Virus record (IMG/VR): IMGVR_UViG_3300036981_000255
Location: 34,617 to 98,616 of that record
Length of the DNA: 64,000 nt
Source of the DNA: a virus
Direction: 5' to 3' (one strand)
In this document: positions 1 to 7,494 of the stretch, piece after piece
Numbering within the stretch: position 1 is the first letter of the stretch
Layout: each line of letters starts with the position of its first letter
Program-made: the position numbers and the translations under genes
The notes under the pieces: generated by a model
What the model was told of the DNA's origin: nothing
Databases searched by the model: none
Seen by the model: only the letters and a program-made list of their open reading frames with translations

Positions 1-421
1 TTAAATTCTAAACCCAGTCTAGCAGTGGTTTCTAACGTACCTCTGAAATTTGCTTCTAAATTCTTACCATATTGACCTGCAATACCTAATTGTAAGTTAA
101 CATCTCGCTGTGTACTATATATTTTATCCCAATAATTGATTGAACCGTAAGGTGAAAATTCTTTTGCGCCAATGTTTTTTCCCATTTCACCCATTGAATC
201 TTCAATATGTTGTAACCCTCTTGAAATTCCATCTTGGATATATCCTTCAAAACCATGTGTGATTGCAACAGCAATCTGTTTCATATCTGGTTTAATATAA
301 TCTATACCTTTAGATATGCCAACTTTCAACATATCACCACCCATACTTAACCCACTTGAAGCAAAATCACCTAATTTCCCTAGAACATAACCACCAACTT
401 GTGTAACAAAATGACCCCACA
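1..421 (-). CDS. Partial CDS: probable tail tape-measure protein, N-terminal part
   Basis: An open frame runs from an ATG at 421 to the window edge (140 codons seen, stop outside). The protein starts MWGHFVTQVGG and is rich in Gly, Ser and amphipathic stretches, with no recognisable catalytic motif. It lies directly downstream of the gp26-like/gp51-like pair. In contractile phages such as P2 and Mu the tape-measure gene follows the tail-assembly chaperones, so the position suggests a tape measure that sets tail length. A TATTTATA promoter-like motif lies 30 bases upstream. The reading frame is solid; the function rests on position only. Confidence 0.5.
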
Positions 422-451
422 TAATAAATTTATTTTTAATTATCTTTCTAC

Positions 452-459
452 TATAAATA
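452..459 (-). promoter_or_regulatory. Putative late promoter (TATTTATA) upstream of the partial tail gene
   Basis: The minus strand reads TATTTATAGTA, 30 bases before the ATG at 421. The same motif precedes many structural genes of this window on their coding strand. It is read here as a late promoter of the gp55-dependent kind; this is inference from recurrence. Confidence 0.45.
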
Positions 460-496
460 CAAAAAACGTGATTATTTTTCAACAATCACGTTTTGA

Positions 497-622
497 TTAA
501 TCTTTTTTATTTTGTTGTAACAATTTTTCTACATAATACCGTTTTTCCCATATTGGCATCTTTAAAACATCACTTCTTGTGAAACCTCCAACTTTTGTTA
601 AGAATAGTCGTTCATCAAGCAT
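497..622 (-). CDS. Small gp51-like / tail-assembly chaperone second frame
   Basis: The 41-residue product from the ATG at 622 reads MLDERLFLTKVGGFTRSDVL and then a conserved-looking MPIWEKRYYVEKLL segment. This 'GGFT..DV..MPI..R.YYVE' pattern resembles the small proteins paired with gp26 in T4-like phages (gp51 type) and the T half of G/GT chaperones. The frame is also open upstream to 709, overlapping the end of the gp26-like gene by 73 bases, so it could instead be made as a frameshifted extension of that gene. The ATG lies 13 bases after the upstream stop without a visible ribosome-binding site. Confidence 0.55.
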   Translation of the reverse strand: MLDERLFLTKVGGFTRSDVLKMPIWEKRYYVEKLLQQNKKD

Positions 623-635
623 GTAATTTGCGTAG

Positions 636-1448
636 TTAGATGGCAGGGTAAAAAAACTCTGCGGTGATAGGTATATCTGCACGAAATCGTCCCCCCGAAG
701 GGGCAGCAACTTCTATATCGAGTTGTATTGTTGGTGTTACTTTGTCCATATAAGCGTGAAGTCTTCGGGCATCCATCATTGGCATAGATTTTAAAAACTT
801 CTCCTTGGCAAACATGTCGTTAATTCCTTCGACATTCACAACTAATCGCATGAGTTTATAAAAATTGAAAAAATTCTCATCAGATTTTCGGATAGACTTT
901 TCGTTGTCAGCAGCCATTTTGATTTCTAACTCATCTTCATGTGTCATTAATTTAAATGTGACTCTTTTTTGACATTTGGGTAAAATGAAATCAAACATAC
1001 CCTTATCATTTGGCTGTTCTTCCATTTCTTGTTGCTCCAAAGCCATCAAATCAATTGCATGTTCAAATGGCTGACGTGTTTTAGGGTCAATCAACATCAC
1101 TTTGTAGAATTGCTCCATAGTGGCTCTCAAAAACACTAGAATCGCAACTCTATCGCCAGTCAATAATTTGGTCAACGGTATTGAACATTCAACTTTCTTT
1201 TCTAACAATGTGTCCAACAATTTGCCACTATTGATAATATTAGGTGAAGTCATAATACCTTCATCTTCTGCTGTTAGATAGTAAACTTTAACGGAATCTA
1301 CCTTTTTTCCATCCACTTCTGGATAAAAAATTCCTTTAGACGGCAAAGGCACAATGTCGAAGGCAGGTTCAAACTCCTTGTAAGGGTTGTGCTGCTGCAT
1401 CATCAATTGGGTTTCCTCGGAGGTCATTTGATTTTGAATTATTTTCAT
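636..1448 (-). CDS. 26: gp26-like baseplate / tail-assembly protein
   Basis: This 270-residue protein fits the T4 baseplate protein gp26 family. Near the N-terminus it has PLPSKGIFYPEVDG followed by VKVYYLTAEDEGIM and a segment listing small-molecule-like loops typical of that family. In many T4-like phages this protein is encoded next to gp51 and upstream of the tape measure, matching the G-type chaperone position in other contractile phages. The 3' end carries a run of seven T (minus strand) just before the stop, at the edge of the overlapping gp51-like frame. Family assignment is by remembered sequence pattern; a chaperone role is inferred from gene order. Confidence 0.7.
   Translation of the reverse strand: MKIIQNQMTSEETQLMMQQHNPYKEFEPAFDIVPLPSKGIFYPEVDGKKVDSVKVYYLTAEDEGIMTSPNIINSGKLLDTLLEKKVECSIPLTKLLTGDRVAILVFLRATMEQFYKVMLIDPKTRQPFEHAIDLMALEQQEMEEQPNDKGMFDFILPKCQKRVTFKLMTHEDELEIKMAADNEKSIRKSDENFFNFYKLMRLVVNVEGINDMFAKEKFLKSMPMMDARRLHAYMDKVTPTIQLDIEVAAPSGGRFRADIPITAEFFYPAI
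650..656 (-). promoter_or_regulatory. Possible slippery heptamer TTTTTTT for programmed frameshift
   Basis: On the minus strand the gp26-like frame reads GAG TTT TTT TAC. A shift of +1 or -2 on this seven-T run enters the frame of the gp51-like ORF. The fused product would skip the stop at 636. Mu uses a -2 and P2 a -1 shift at the matching gene pair; the shift here is hypothesis. Confidence 0.35.
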
Positions 1449-1462
1449 AAGTTATTGTTTTA

Positions 1463-1909
1463 TTATTCGTTAACTATTTGTTTGTGGTCGAGAACTAAAA
1501 CTGTTAAAGTTCTATCATCAGATTTTACAGTAAAACCATAAGATTTTTTGTTTTGATATTCGTTGGCTTGTATATATGTATCACCGACTTCTAAATTTTC
1601 GTAACTTTTGACAAAATCATGTACAAGTTTCAACAATTCACAAGGTTCAAAATTGGCTTCAGCATCTTGTGGATTTTTTCTATCTGTAATGTCGTCAACA
1701 GCCACTTGATAGTGTTTAGTTTTATGGATGCCATCTTCTAGTAATGTCATAACCGCAAATCCTAATTCAAAAGACATTAATTGAATCTCTGGACTTGGAA
1801 AGAAGCCTAATGATTTTTCAGTGGATTCCAAATGATTTTTGATGTTTAACATCAATTGTCTTTGTGCTGATAGTTGCACAGTTGTGCGTTCAAATGTTTG
1901 TTTGTTCAT
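1463..1909 (-). CDS. Unknown phage protein, 148 aa
   Basis: A soluble, mixed-charge protein starting MNKQTFERTTVQLSAQRQ. It has no signal peptide, membrane segment or recognised motif. It is the first gene upstream of the gp26-like gene, 14 bases away, and shares its direction, so it is probably co-transcribed with the tail-assembly genes. The start is the ATG in the context AATAACTTATG shared by several neighbours. Function unknown. Confidence 0.7.
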   Translation of the reverse strand: MNKQTFERTTVQLSAQRQLMLNIKNHLESTEKSLGFFPSPEIQLMSFELGFAVMTLLEDGIHKTKHYQVAVDDITDRKNPQDAEANFEPCELLKLVHDFVKSYENLEVGDTYIQANEYQNKKSYGFTVKSDDRTLTVLVLDHKQIVNE

Positions 1910-1940
1910 AAGTTATTAATTAATATTTTTATTTTTATTT

Positions 1941-2429
1941 TTAATCTGTAATAATGTTTTTACGTTCTTCTACTCTAAGTTGACTATCTTTTCTAGCTTT
2001 CTCCATGTTAGCATCATATTCTGCATCAGTCACATAACCACGATTTGCCAACACATAAGCCATAATTTCAGACATATAAAATTCAAAAAAATCAGATGAC
2101 TTCAAATCTGAAAAATCAATTGAATTTGTTTCAAAATTTACATAATCAGCAGGGTTAAAGTTGGGCTTATTGTCGTATTTTCCTAAAACTTGAAAAAGAA
2201 TGTCGTATTTATTATCTCTAAAAGCCAACGCTTCAATCACATAATAATGTTCTTTTGTTTCTACTAAATTTAAAAATTCTTGACTCGTAAATCCGCCTGT
2301 TTTTAAATTTACACGTTTACCTTTAAAACATGTTAAAATTGGTTCATGGCTATTTCTATAATCTGAAAAGTAAACATTTTCCAATGAAGCCAATGTTTCT
2401 AAAAATCCTTTGTTATTTTGGTTTGTCAT
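1941..2429 (-). CDS. Unknown phage protein, 162 aa, with GGFT motif
   Basis: The middle of this protein contains LKTGGFTSQEFLNLVETKEHYYVIEAL, described here by its key residues GGFT...E..YYVIEAL. It resembles the GGFT..DVL..MPI..R.YYVE block of the gp51-like protein at 497-622, so the two may be distantly related tail-assembly proteins. The C-terminus is acidic then basic. It belongs to the same minus-strand run. No further function can be assigned. Confidence 0.65.
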   Translation of the reverse strand: MTNQNNKGFLETLASLENVYFSDYRNSHEPILTCFKGKRVNLKTGGFTSQEFLNLVETKEHYYVIEALAFRDNKYDILFQVLGKYDNKPNFNPADYVNFETNSIDFSDLKSSDFFEFYMSEIMAYVLANRGYVTDAEYDANMEKARKDSQLRVEERKNIITD

Positions 2430-2434
2430 AAGAT

Positions 2435-2644
2435 TTAATCTTGTGGTTGTAAACTATGCTTTGTAACTTTTTCAACGTTTAATCTAAAACCGATTCTTCC
2501 GTCAACAATGATTCCAAGCATAGTGTCATCATTTTCTGGATTCATCATCATTGGTGTTGCTTTGAATCTATCTGTACTGTTGATAAAATTTTGCAACATT
2601 GTTGTAAACTCTGTTTGAAGTTTGTTAAATTCTGTAATATTCAT
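2435..2644 (-). CDS. Small duplicated protein, copy A (69 aa)
   Basis: Nearly identical to the product of 2899-3108: both share the segments INSTDRFKATPMMMNPE and VDGRIGFRLNVEKVTKHSLQ. The two genes flank a 79-residue gene, so one copy arose by local duplication. The protein has no membrane segment or known motif. The stop lies 5 bases from the start of the next gene. Function unknown. Confidence 0.7.
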   Translation of the reverse strand: MNITEFNKLQTEFTTMLQNFINSTDRFKATPMMMNPENDDTMLGIIVDGRIGFRLNVEKVTKHSLQPQD

Positions 2645-2652
2645 AAGATTGC

Positions 2653-2892
2653 TTATTTTAATCTGTTTTTATAATCTTGAAATGCTGTTTCTATTGTTTC
2701 TCCAATGCCGTAATTTATATTCCCCCATTGACTTTCCATGTAATCATGTGGTTCATATTGAGTTTCTTCATCATCTTCTAAAAAACTTATACAATGTGCA
2801 TTAGAATTTGCATTTATAATAGCCAATTTTTCATATTTCATTGAAACTATTGTCAATGGATATATATCTTCAAGTCTATTGATTGTTACCAT
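2653..2892 (-). CDS. Unknown small protein, 79 aa
   Basis: A small acidic protein lying between the two copies of the 69-residue gene. It contains an EDDEETQYEPHDYMESQWG segment and ends in a basic tail. It has no recognised family. Tight spacing (8 and 6 bases) to both neighbours supports translation as part of one operon. Confidence 0.6.
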   Translation of the reverse strand: MVTINRLEDIYPLTIVSMKYEKLAIINANSNAHCISFLEDDEETQYEPHDYMESQWGNINYGIGETIETAFQDYKNRLK

Positions 2893-2898
2893 AATATG

Positions 2899-3108
2899 TT
2901 AATTTTGTGGTTGTAAACTATGTTTTGTAACTTTTTCAACGTTCAATCTAAAGCCAATTCTTCCGTCAACGATGATTCCTAACATTGTATCATTAGTTTC
3001 TGGATTCATCATCATTGGTGTGGCTTTAAATCTATCTGTACTATTGATAAATTCTTGCAACATTGTTGTGAACTCGTTTTGGAGTTGGTTAAATTCTGTA
3101 ACATTCAT
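2899..3108 (-). CDS. Small duplicated protein, copy B (69 aa)
   Basis: Paralogue of the gene at 2435-2644, differing at only a few residues (for example PETND against PENDD). DNA identity is high across the whole coding region, which indicates a recent tandem duplication or gene conversion. Its start has the same AAATCTTATG context. Function unknown. Confidence 0.7.
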   Translation of the reverse strand: MNVTEFNQLQNEFTTMLQEFINSTDRFKATPMMMNPETNDTMLGIIVDGRIGFRLNVEKVTKHSLQPQN

Positions 3109-3155
3109 AAGATTTCAATTTTTGTCTTTTGATTGTTAATATAATGGTTGTTTTG

Positions 3156-3233
3156 TGGAATTAAAACTCATAAATTCGTTTATGACAAACCTCGCAAACA
3201 GTTTGTGATAAACTCGTAACCTCGTTATGATAA
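3156..3233. repeat. Tandem degenerate palindromes, array 1
   Basis: Three consecutive units of about 22-24 bases each form a short hairpin: CATAAA-ttcg-TTTATG, ACAAAC-loop-GTTTGT and TAAC-ctc-GTTA. The first unit is nearly identical, in inverted orientation, to the unit at 5020-5045. The array lies in the 130-base gap downstream of the gene at 3239. It could be an operator array, terminator-like RNA or REP-like repeats. Confidence 0.6.
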
Positions 3234-3238
3234 ATCTA

Positions 3239-3661
3239 TTAATTGCACAATAAATCAATTTGTTTTTTTAATTTCATATCTTCGTCAACAGTGTTATTTA
3301 TTTGTACTATAAAATTATCAAGTTTTTCTAATTCAAGTGAATCTTTGAACTCTAATTCAAATAAACTTTTATTGGCGTTTAAAATAGATATTAAACTATT
3401 CAGATTATAAATCTTCCCATAATCACAAAATAATCTTCTAATAACAGGAATTAACATTATTTGTGTATCTGAATTAAGTCTTCCACTTTTTGCATGAATC
3501 TTTTTTAAACCATTCTCAAATAAAACACTCAAAATAGCCTTATTTTTATAGTTATCAATTCCTAACAGCCAATTGGCTTTTGATTCACCCATTGACTCAT
3601 ATTTGACTATTAATTGGTCAATTTTTTCTTTTGATAGTTCCATGTTATTGTTTATATTCAC
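3239..3661 (-). CDS. Unknown protein, 140 aa, paralogue of next gene
   Basis: Helical, charged protein with the segment SKANWLLGIDNYKNKAILS, which parallels SNWLSGITDYQTKLQLA in the neighbouring 166-residue protein. The two genes overlap by 17 bases and are probably translationally coupled. They look like diverged duplicates. No known domain is recognised. Confidence 0.65.
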   Translation of the reverse strand: MNINNNMELSKEKIDQLIVKYESMGESKANWLLGIDNYKNKAILSVLFENGLKKIHAKSGRLNSDTQIMLIPVIRRLFCDYGKIYNLNSLISILNANKSLFELEFKDSLELEKLDNFIVQINNTVDEDMKLKKQIDLLCN

Positions 3662-4145
3662 ACATTTTGTCTATTTGTTGCCCATGTTCAAAATCTTCAA
3701 ACATTTGATAATTCAAATAGTCTGATTTTCGCATAAAATCAGTTAAAACAGTTTTGCTAACTTCTTGTAAATCCGTCCATTTAACATGGTCATCAAAACC
3801 AAAAAGCAAAAATTCTTTGTGTAAAACTTGAACAAAAGACTTTGCAGAATAACATCTTTTGAATTTGATTGTAAATCCTTTGGCGAGTGGAAATATTAAA
3901 TATTCAAATAATCTTGAATAATCTTTGTTGAATACCATTTTTTTAGCAATTTCCTCATAAAGACACGCAAGTTGCAATTTAGTTTGATAGTCAGTTATCC
4001 CAGAAAGCCAATTGGATTCTTTGTAGAATGAAATATTACATTCATTTGTTTCAGCCCTGTGAGAAGCGTGTTTTTCGTCAACTTTACTACCAATGTTGGA
4101 ATATCTATTTAGTAAAGCAGAAATCAATTCAGTTGTTAAAGTCAT
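3645..4145 (-). CDS. Unknown protein, 166 aa, paralogue of previous gene
   Basis: Shares the W-L-x-G-I-x-x-Y core and following helix with the gene at 3239-3661, so both come from a duplication. It starts MTLTTELISALLNRYSNIG. No catalytic motif, signal peptide or membrane segment is visible. It is the middle gene of a three-gene minus-strand block bracketed by the two palindrome arrays. Confidence 0.65.
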   Translation of the reverse strand: MTLTTELISALLNRYSNIGSKVDEKHASHRAETNECNISFYKESNWLSGITDYQTKLQLACLYEEIAKKMVFNKDYSRLFEYLIFPLAKGFTIKFKRCYSAKSFVQVLHKEFLLFGFDDHVKWTDLQEVSKTVLTDFMRKSDYLNYQMFEDFEHGQQIDKMCEYKQ

Positions 4146-4176
4146 TTGTTATTAGTTTGTGGCTTCGTCAAGAAGT

Positions 4177-4767
4177 TCAGTCAATTTCTTTGTAACTTTT
4201 TTCACCATCTACAACGTGTGTCCACTTAACAGTTTCAACGTCAGATTTACAAAAATCAATAGATGTTATTTTAGCCTTTAGATTTACAGAAATTAATCGT
4301 CCACCTTTTGGGTTATCACGAATGATTTCAGGATTTTTTAAAAACTTTAAACCGTAACTTTTATCATCCATTTCATTTGGCGCAACATCGGTTGGAACAA
4401 TGTCAAATTTCAAATATCCTTCACTATCGTCAGAAACGTTAGAATTTTCAAACTTTACATCAGATAACTTATAAACATATCTTCCCTCATCAGTTGTAAC
4501 TTCGATTATCAAAAATTTCAAATCGTTTTCACAAACGATAAATTCTAAAGTTCTATAAACAATATCGTTGAAATATTTCTTTTGATATTCAAACTGAATT
4601 TCTATTGGTTTCCAAAAGTTAAGTCTATTGAATGCCAATTCATCATCTTCACATTCAAGGTGAACCTTTGTTTTTGTTTGTAAATCATTTGGAAGTTTGA
4701 TTGCCGATGGCTCAAAATCCATTATATCGGCTAAGGAGATTATTGTTTTCATTTTGTTTGTTTTCAT
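4177..4767 (-). CDS. Unknown protein, 196 aa
   Basis: Beta-rich protein starting MKTNKMKTIISLADIMDF. The ATG at 4767 is preferred over the TTG directly before it; a second ATG at 4752 (MKTIISLADI) is also possible. It has no recognised family. It is the first gene of its minus-strand block, downstream of a strong terminator hairpin, so it probably has its own promoter in the gap 4771-5096. Confidence 0.65.
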   Translation of the reverse strand: MKTNKMKTIISLADIMDFEPSAIKLPNDLQTKTKVHLECEDDELAFNRLNFWKPIEIQFEYQKKYFNDIVYRTLEFIVCENDLKFLIIEVTTDEGRYVYKLSDVKFENSNVSDDSEGYLKFDIVPTDVAPNEMDDKSYGLKFLKNPEIIRDNPKGGRLISVNLKAKITSIDFCKSDVETVKWTHVVDGEKSYKEID

Positions 4768-4811
4768 CAATATAACAACCTTTTAACATTATTAAAGTGA
4801 TGGCAATAGAC

Positions 4812-4874
4812 AAAAAAAAGACATTCAAAGGATATTCAACCGAAAAATCCGTTGAAATTCTTTGAATGTCTTTT
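4812..4874 (-). terminator. Rho-independent terminator, minus strand
   Basis: An inverted repeat of about 24 bases (AAAAGACATTCAAAG... with GTTGAA...CTTTGAATGTCTTTT) is followed on the minus strand by a run of eight T. It would stop minus-strand transcripts coming from the tail genes before they enter the 3239-4767 block. The rest of the gap 4771-5096 holds the palindrome array and a TATTTATA site and no gene that I can support. Confidence 0.8.
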
Positions 4875-4999
4875 GACTTGGGGATGTCTTTAGACTAGAT
4901 AAAAAAACTGATGAAAGGTTAATAAAGTATTGTCATCGTTAATCAGTAACCATACAATATCGTTGAAAATCATATAAAAGTTCCATAAAAAAAACTTTA

Positions 5000-5048
5000 T
5001 CGCAACCGAGTTTACGAAGGTTTATCATAAACGAATTTATGAGGTTTA
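5000..5048. repeat. Tandem degenerate palindromes, array 2 (inverted copy)
   Basis: Read on the minus strand this is CCTCATAAATTCGTTTATGA followed by AAACCTTCGTAAACTCGGTT. The first unit matches the array at 3156-3195 almost base for base, in opposite orientation, including the flanking GGAATTAAA. It lies just upstream of the TnpB gene. Confidence 0.6.
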
Positions 5049-5056
5049 ATTCCAAC

Positions 5057-5064
5057 TATTTATA
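5057..5064 (+). promoter_or_regulatory. TATTTATA motif upstream of tnpB
   Basis: TATTTATAGTTATA lies 32 bases before the tnpB TTG start on the coding strand. It matches the motif found before structural genes. It may be a promoter for tnpB, but an AT-rich chance match is possible. Confidence 0.3.
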
Positions 5065-5096
5065 GTTATATTATAACAAAAACAAAACACTATCAA

Positions 5097-6359
5097 TTGC
5101 TAAGAACATCCCGACATAGTATCAGTAACACAGCAAATCAAGGCAAACTCAATGTTTTGGGGCAATTCGTTAATGATTACAAACATGATGTTCAATTGTT
5201 TGTTAATAAGATTGTCAAAGGTGAATTTCCGTTACAAACACTATATTCTCCAAAGGGTGTTGAAGGTGCAATCTTAAAACACAGTAAATACAAACGTGAC
5301 ATTTACACAAAAGCAAGTCAAATAGTTAGAGGAGAAATAGCAGCAGCCGAGGAACGCAGATACCAAGCCTACAAGAAATTGTACAAGAAACTTATTAAGC
5401 TAAATATTCATACTGCATTCACTAATAAACGATATAGCGAACTGAACCTCAAACACATTTTCAAAACCGATTTTTTCACTATTCCAGAAATCAAAAATAT
5501 CACTATTGATTTGGCAAAAGATTTGGCTGACATTCAAGACGGCAAACACTTTGACAATTTTGTAAGAATCAAACTTCCATATTTCAATGAAAAAGGCACA
5601 CGAGCCTTACAAATCAAGTTACCAGTCAAAAATTACAAACATTCAAACAATTTTATCACTAAAGGTTACACAAGAAAAACGTCAATCCAACTAAAGAAAG
5701 TCAATAACAAATTCTTCATAAACTTCTTGTGGGAAAAAAACGAAATCAAAAAATCAAAACTATCTTTCAAACCCAAAGTAAAAGCCAAATCAAAAACAGA
5801 CGAACGCCCTAAACAAAGCGACATAATTCTATCCAAAACAGATAACTCAATGGGCATTGACTTAGGCTACAAAAAACTAATTGTAACGTCTAAAGGTCAA
5901 ATCTTAGGAACTGATATGATAAACATTTACAAGAAATTGGTGGCTTGTAAAAGTGGAACAGCAAAATATAAACGTTTAAAAAGAGAACGAGATAACAAAA
6001 TAAACTTCTATGTCAATCAAATTGACTTTGATGGTGTTGAAGTTTTGAAAATCGAAGACCTCAAAGACGTAAAAAAAGATTCAAAAGGTAAAAAATCAAA
6101 AAAGATAAATTCACTTCTCTCAAAATGGATTTATCCAAAAATTATAAGTAAAATAACGATGACATGTGAGGACAAAGGTATTTTGTTGGTAAAGGTTTTA
6201 CCAGCATATACATCACAAACATGTTCATCTTGTGGTGAAATACATAGAAAGAGCCGTAAAGGTGAACTTTACAAATGTGTTTCGTGTGGTTTTGAATTGG
6301 ATGCAGACTTAAATGCAGCAATCAATATCAATAACAGAGGGAGCTTGCAGTCCCCTTAA
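5097..6359 (+). CDS. tnpB: TnpB, RNA-guided nuclease of the IS200/IS605 type
   Basis: The 420-residue product has the split RuvC nuclease of TnpB: SMGIDLGYKK (Asp near residue 256), VLKIEDLKD (Glu near 320) and LDADLNAAINI (Asp near 404). A four-Cys zinc finger (SQTCSSCGE ... YKCVSCGFE) lies before the last motif. All catalytic residues are present, so it is predicted active. TnpB enzymes cut DNA beside a short TAM using an omega RNA made from the 3' end of their own gene. The frame is open from 5043; TTG at 5097 gives the family-like start LLRTSRHSI. The spacing between RuvC-I and RuvC-II is short. No TnpA is present, so movement would need a partner. It is on the opposite strand to the surrounding tail genes. 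Confidence 0.88.
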   Translation: MLRTSRHSISNTANQGKLNVLGQFVNDYKHDVQLFVNKIVKGEFPLQTLYSPKGVEGAILKHSKYKRDIYTKASQIVRGEIAAAEERRYQAYKKLYKKLIKLNIHTAFTNKRYSELNLKHIFKTDFFTIPEIKNITIDLAKDLADIQDGKHFDNFVRIKLPYFNEKGTRALQIKLPVKNYKHSNNFITKGYTRKTSIQLKKVNNKFFINFLWEKNEIKKSKLSFKPKVKAKSKTDERPKQSDIILSKTDNSMGIDLGYKKLIVTSKGQILGTDMINIYKKLVACKSGTAKYKRLKRERDNKINFYVNQIDFDGVEVLKIEDLKDVKKDSKGKKSKKINSLLSKWIYPKIISKITMTCEDKGILLVKVLPAYTSQTCSSCGEIHRKSRKGELYKCVSCGFELDADLNAAININNRGSLQSP

Positions 6360-6360
6360 C
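6290..6360 (+). ncRNA. Possible omega (guide) RNA scaffold end of tnpB
   Basis: The end of tnpB carries a small hairpin GGGA-gcttgcag-TCCC at 339-354 of this kilobase, followed by CTTAAC at the stop. In IS605 elements the omega RNA overlaps the tnpB 3' end and the guide begins at the element's right end. Here a guide would begin near 6361 (CAAAAAACTGGATTTG). The boundary is inferred. Confidence 0.3.
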
Positions 6361-6413
6361 CAAAAAACTGGATTTGTGTGAAAATGTGAAATCTTTAGGA
6401 TTCTATGTTTTTA

Positions 6414-6505
6414 TATGGATTTGGTAACTCTTAGGCAGTATTGCAGTTGGATTGAAAATGAAATTTCTCTAACTTTAACATCAGTGTAGTCAAAAGTTCC
6501 CATCT
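6414..6505 (-). pseudogene. Fragment of a tail-tube gene (C-terminal end)
   Basis: The minus strand encodes MGTFDYTDVKVREISFSIQ followed by LQYCLRVTKSI and a stop. This matches the end of the intact tube protein at 6872-7363 (EFSYGDAKVREISFTIQ, then QRCLRLY). Only about the last 28 codons remain, preceded in frame by a stop. It is a relic of a second tube copy, stranded between the intact tnpB and the broken one. Confidence 0.75.
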
Positions 6506-6522
6506 ACCTTAAAAAAAGAAGA

Positions 6523-6871
6523 AGGGCGTTTCATTGTAATTTATACAGAACAAGACTTATCAAGCAAATTATTAAAACAAAATATTGTCAAATTGTCTGG
6601 AACAGACATAACAAACAAAACACGTCATAAAACAAGTGAGAATCGTTCCAAAGAAACAAGGTTACATCGTTTTTGAAGTGGTCTATGAAGTCAAAGAAAT
6701 TCCAAAAAAGAAAGACAATAAACGTTACCTTTCAATAGACTTAGGCATCAACAATCTATCAACGTTATCAAAGCACAAATCATCAACGGTAAACCACTAA
6801 AATCAATAAACCAAATTTCCAATAAACAAGTATCAAAACTGAAATCAATTATCACAACGATAAATAAAAAA
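6523..6871 (+). pseudogene. Degenerate second TnpB (frameshifted, truncated)
   Basis: Three plus-strand frames in succession give parts of an IS605 TnpB: EEGRFIVIYTEQDLSSKLL, then VRIVPKKQGYIVFEVVYEV and KRYLSIDLGINNLSTL (the RuvC-I Asp), then QIINGKPLKSINQISNKQ. At least two frameshifts separate them, and RuvC-II, zinc finger and RuvC-III are missing. It is unlike the intact TnpB upstream, so it came from a different element. It ends at the stop codon of the tail-tube gene. The whole gap 6360-6871 therefore contains the tube fragment and this relic. Confidence 0.8.
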
Positions 6872-7363
6872 CTAGTAAAGTCTTAGGCAACGTTGTGGTT
6901 GTATAGTAAATGAAATTTCACGGACTTTTGCATCACCATAACTAAATTCACCAAAATCTAATTCACCTGTTACAATGGCATTTTCAATCAACCATTTAGA
7001 TACTGCTACACCAGTTGGGTCTAATAGTTCAAGTTCAAGATTTTTTGCGCATCCTATATTGTATCCCATACGACCTGTGGCAGATTCAGCGTGAAGACGT
7101 ACCCACTCCATCAATGCTTCACCTTGAGAGGGTGCAACAAAATCTCTAACTTTTATTGCCATTTCTTTCCACTCATACGAGCCATTCACGTATGTTTTAG
7201 TATTTAAAAAAGCAATATCAATTTTTTGCAAGGACATTTTCGGTGAACCGCAAGATATTAATGACCATGTTTGAATACCAACATCTGATGGAAAACGTAA
7301 AATCCAACGATTTGTTAGCATAATTTCATATTGCAAAGGACTTTTTAATAGTAAATCCGCCAT
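6872..7363 (-). CDS. 19: Tail tube protein (gp19-like)
   Basis: The 163-residue product has the length of T4 gp19 and shares its pattern: a start region with NRWILRFPSDVG, a central VRDFVAPSQGEALMEWV, a strand with ELELLDPTGVAVSKWLI and the C-terminal FSYGDAKVREISFTIQP. It would polymerise to form the inner tail tube. A paralogue lies at 27415-27936, and a C-terminal relic at 6414-6505. It sits downstream of the sheath gene as in other contractile phages. Confidence 0.82.
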   Translation of the reverse strand: MADLLLKSPLQYEIMLTNRWILRFPSDVGIQTWSLISCGSPKMSLQKIDIAFLNTKTYVNGSYEWKEMAIKVRDFVAPSQGEALMEWVRLHAESATGRMGYNIGCAKNLELELLDPTGVAVSKWLIENAIVTGELDFGEFSYGDAKVREISFTIQPQRCLRLY

Positions 7364-7494
7364 GATAATCAGTAAGTTATATATTTTATTTGTTCTTTGT
7401 TGTTGCTCAATTTTGGCAACCTCTTTTTTATTCCAAAGATAAACTTTATGAATCTTTATATTAAATATCAGTCAAATGATTTTTTTTATAATCA

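Noticed and set aside
86-274. Minus-strand ORF of 62 codons
   Set aside because: It overlaps the longer, better-composed frame of the partial tail protein that runs from 421 to the edge.
3156-3233. CRISPR-like array
   Set aside because: Units are directly adjacent and degenerate, with no spacers and no cas genes; they are simple tandem palindromes.
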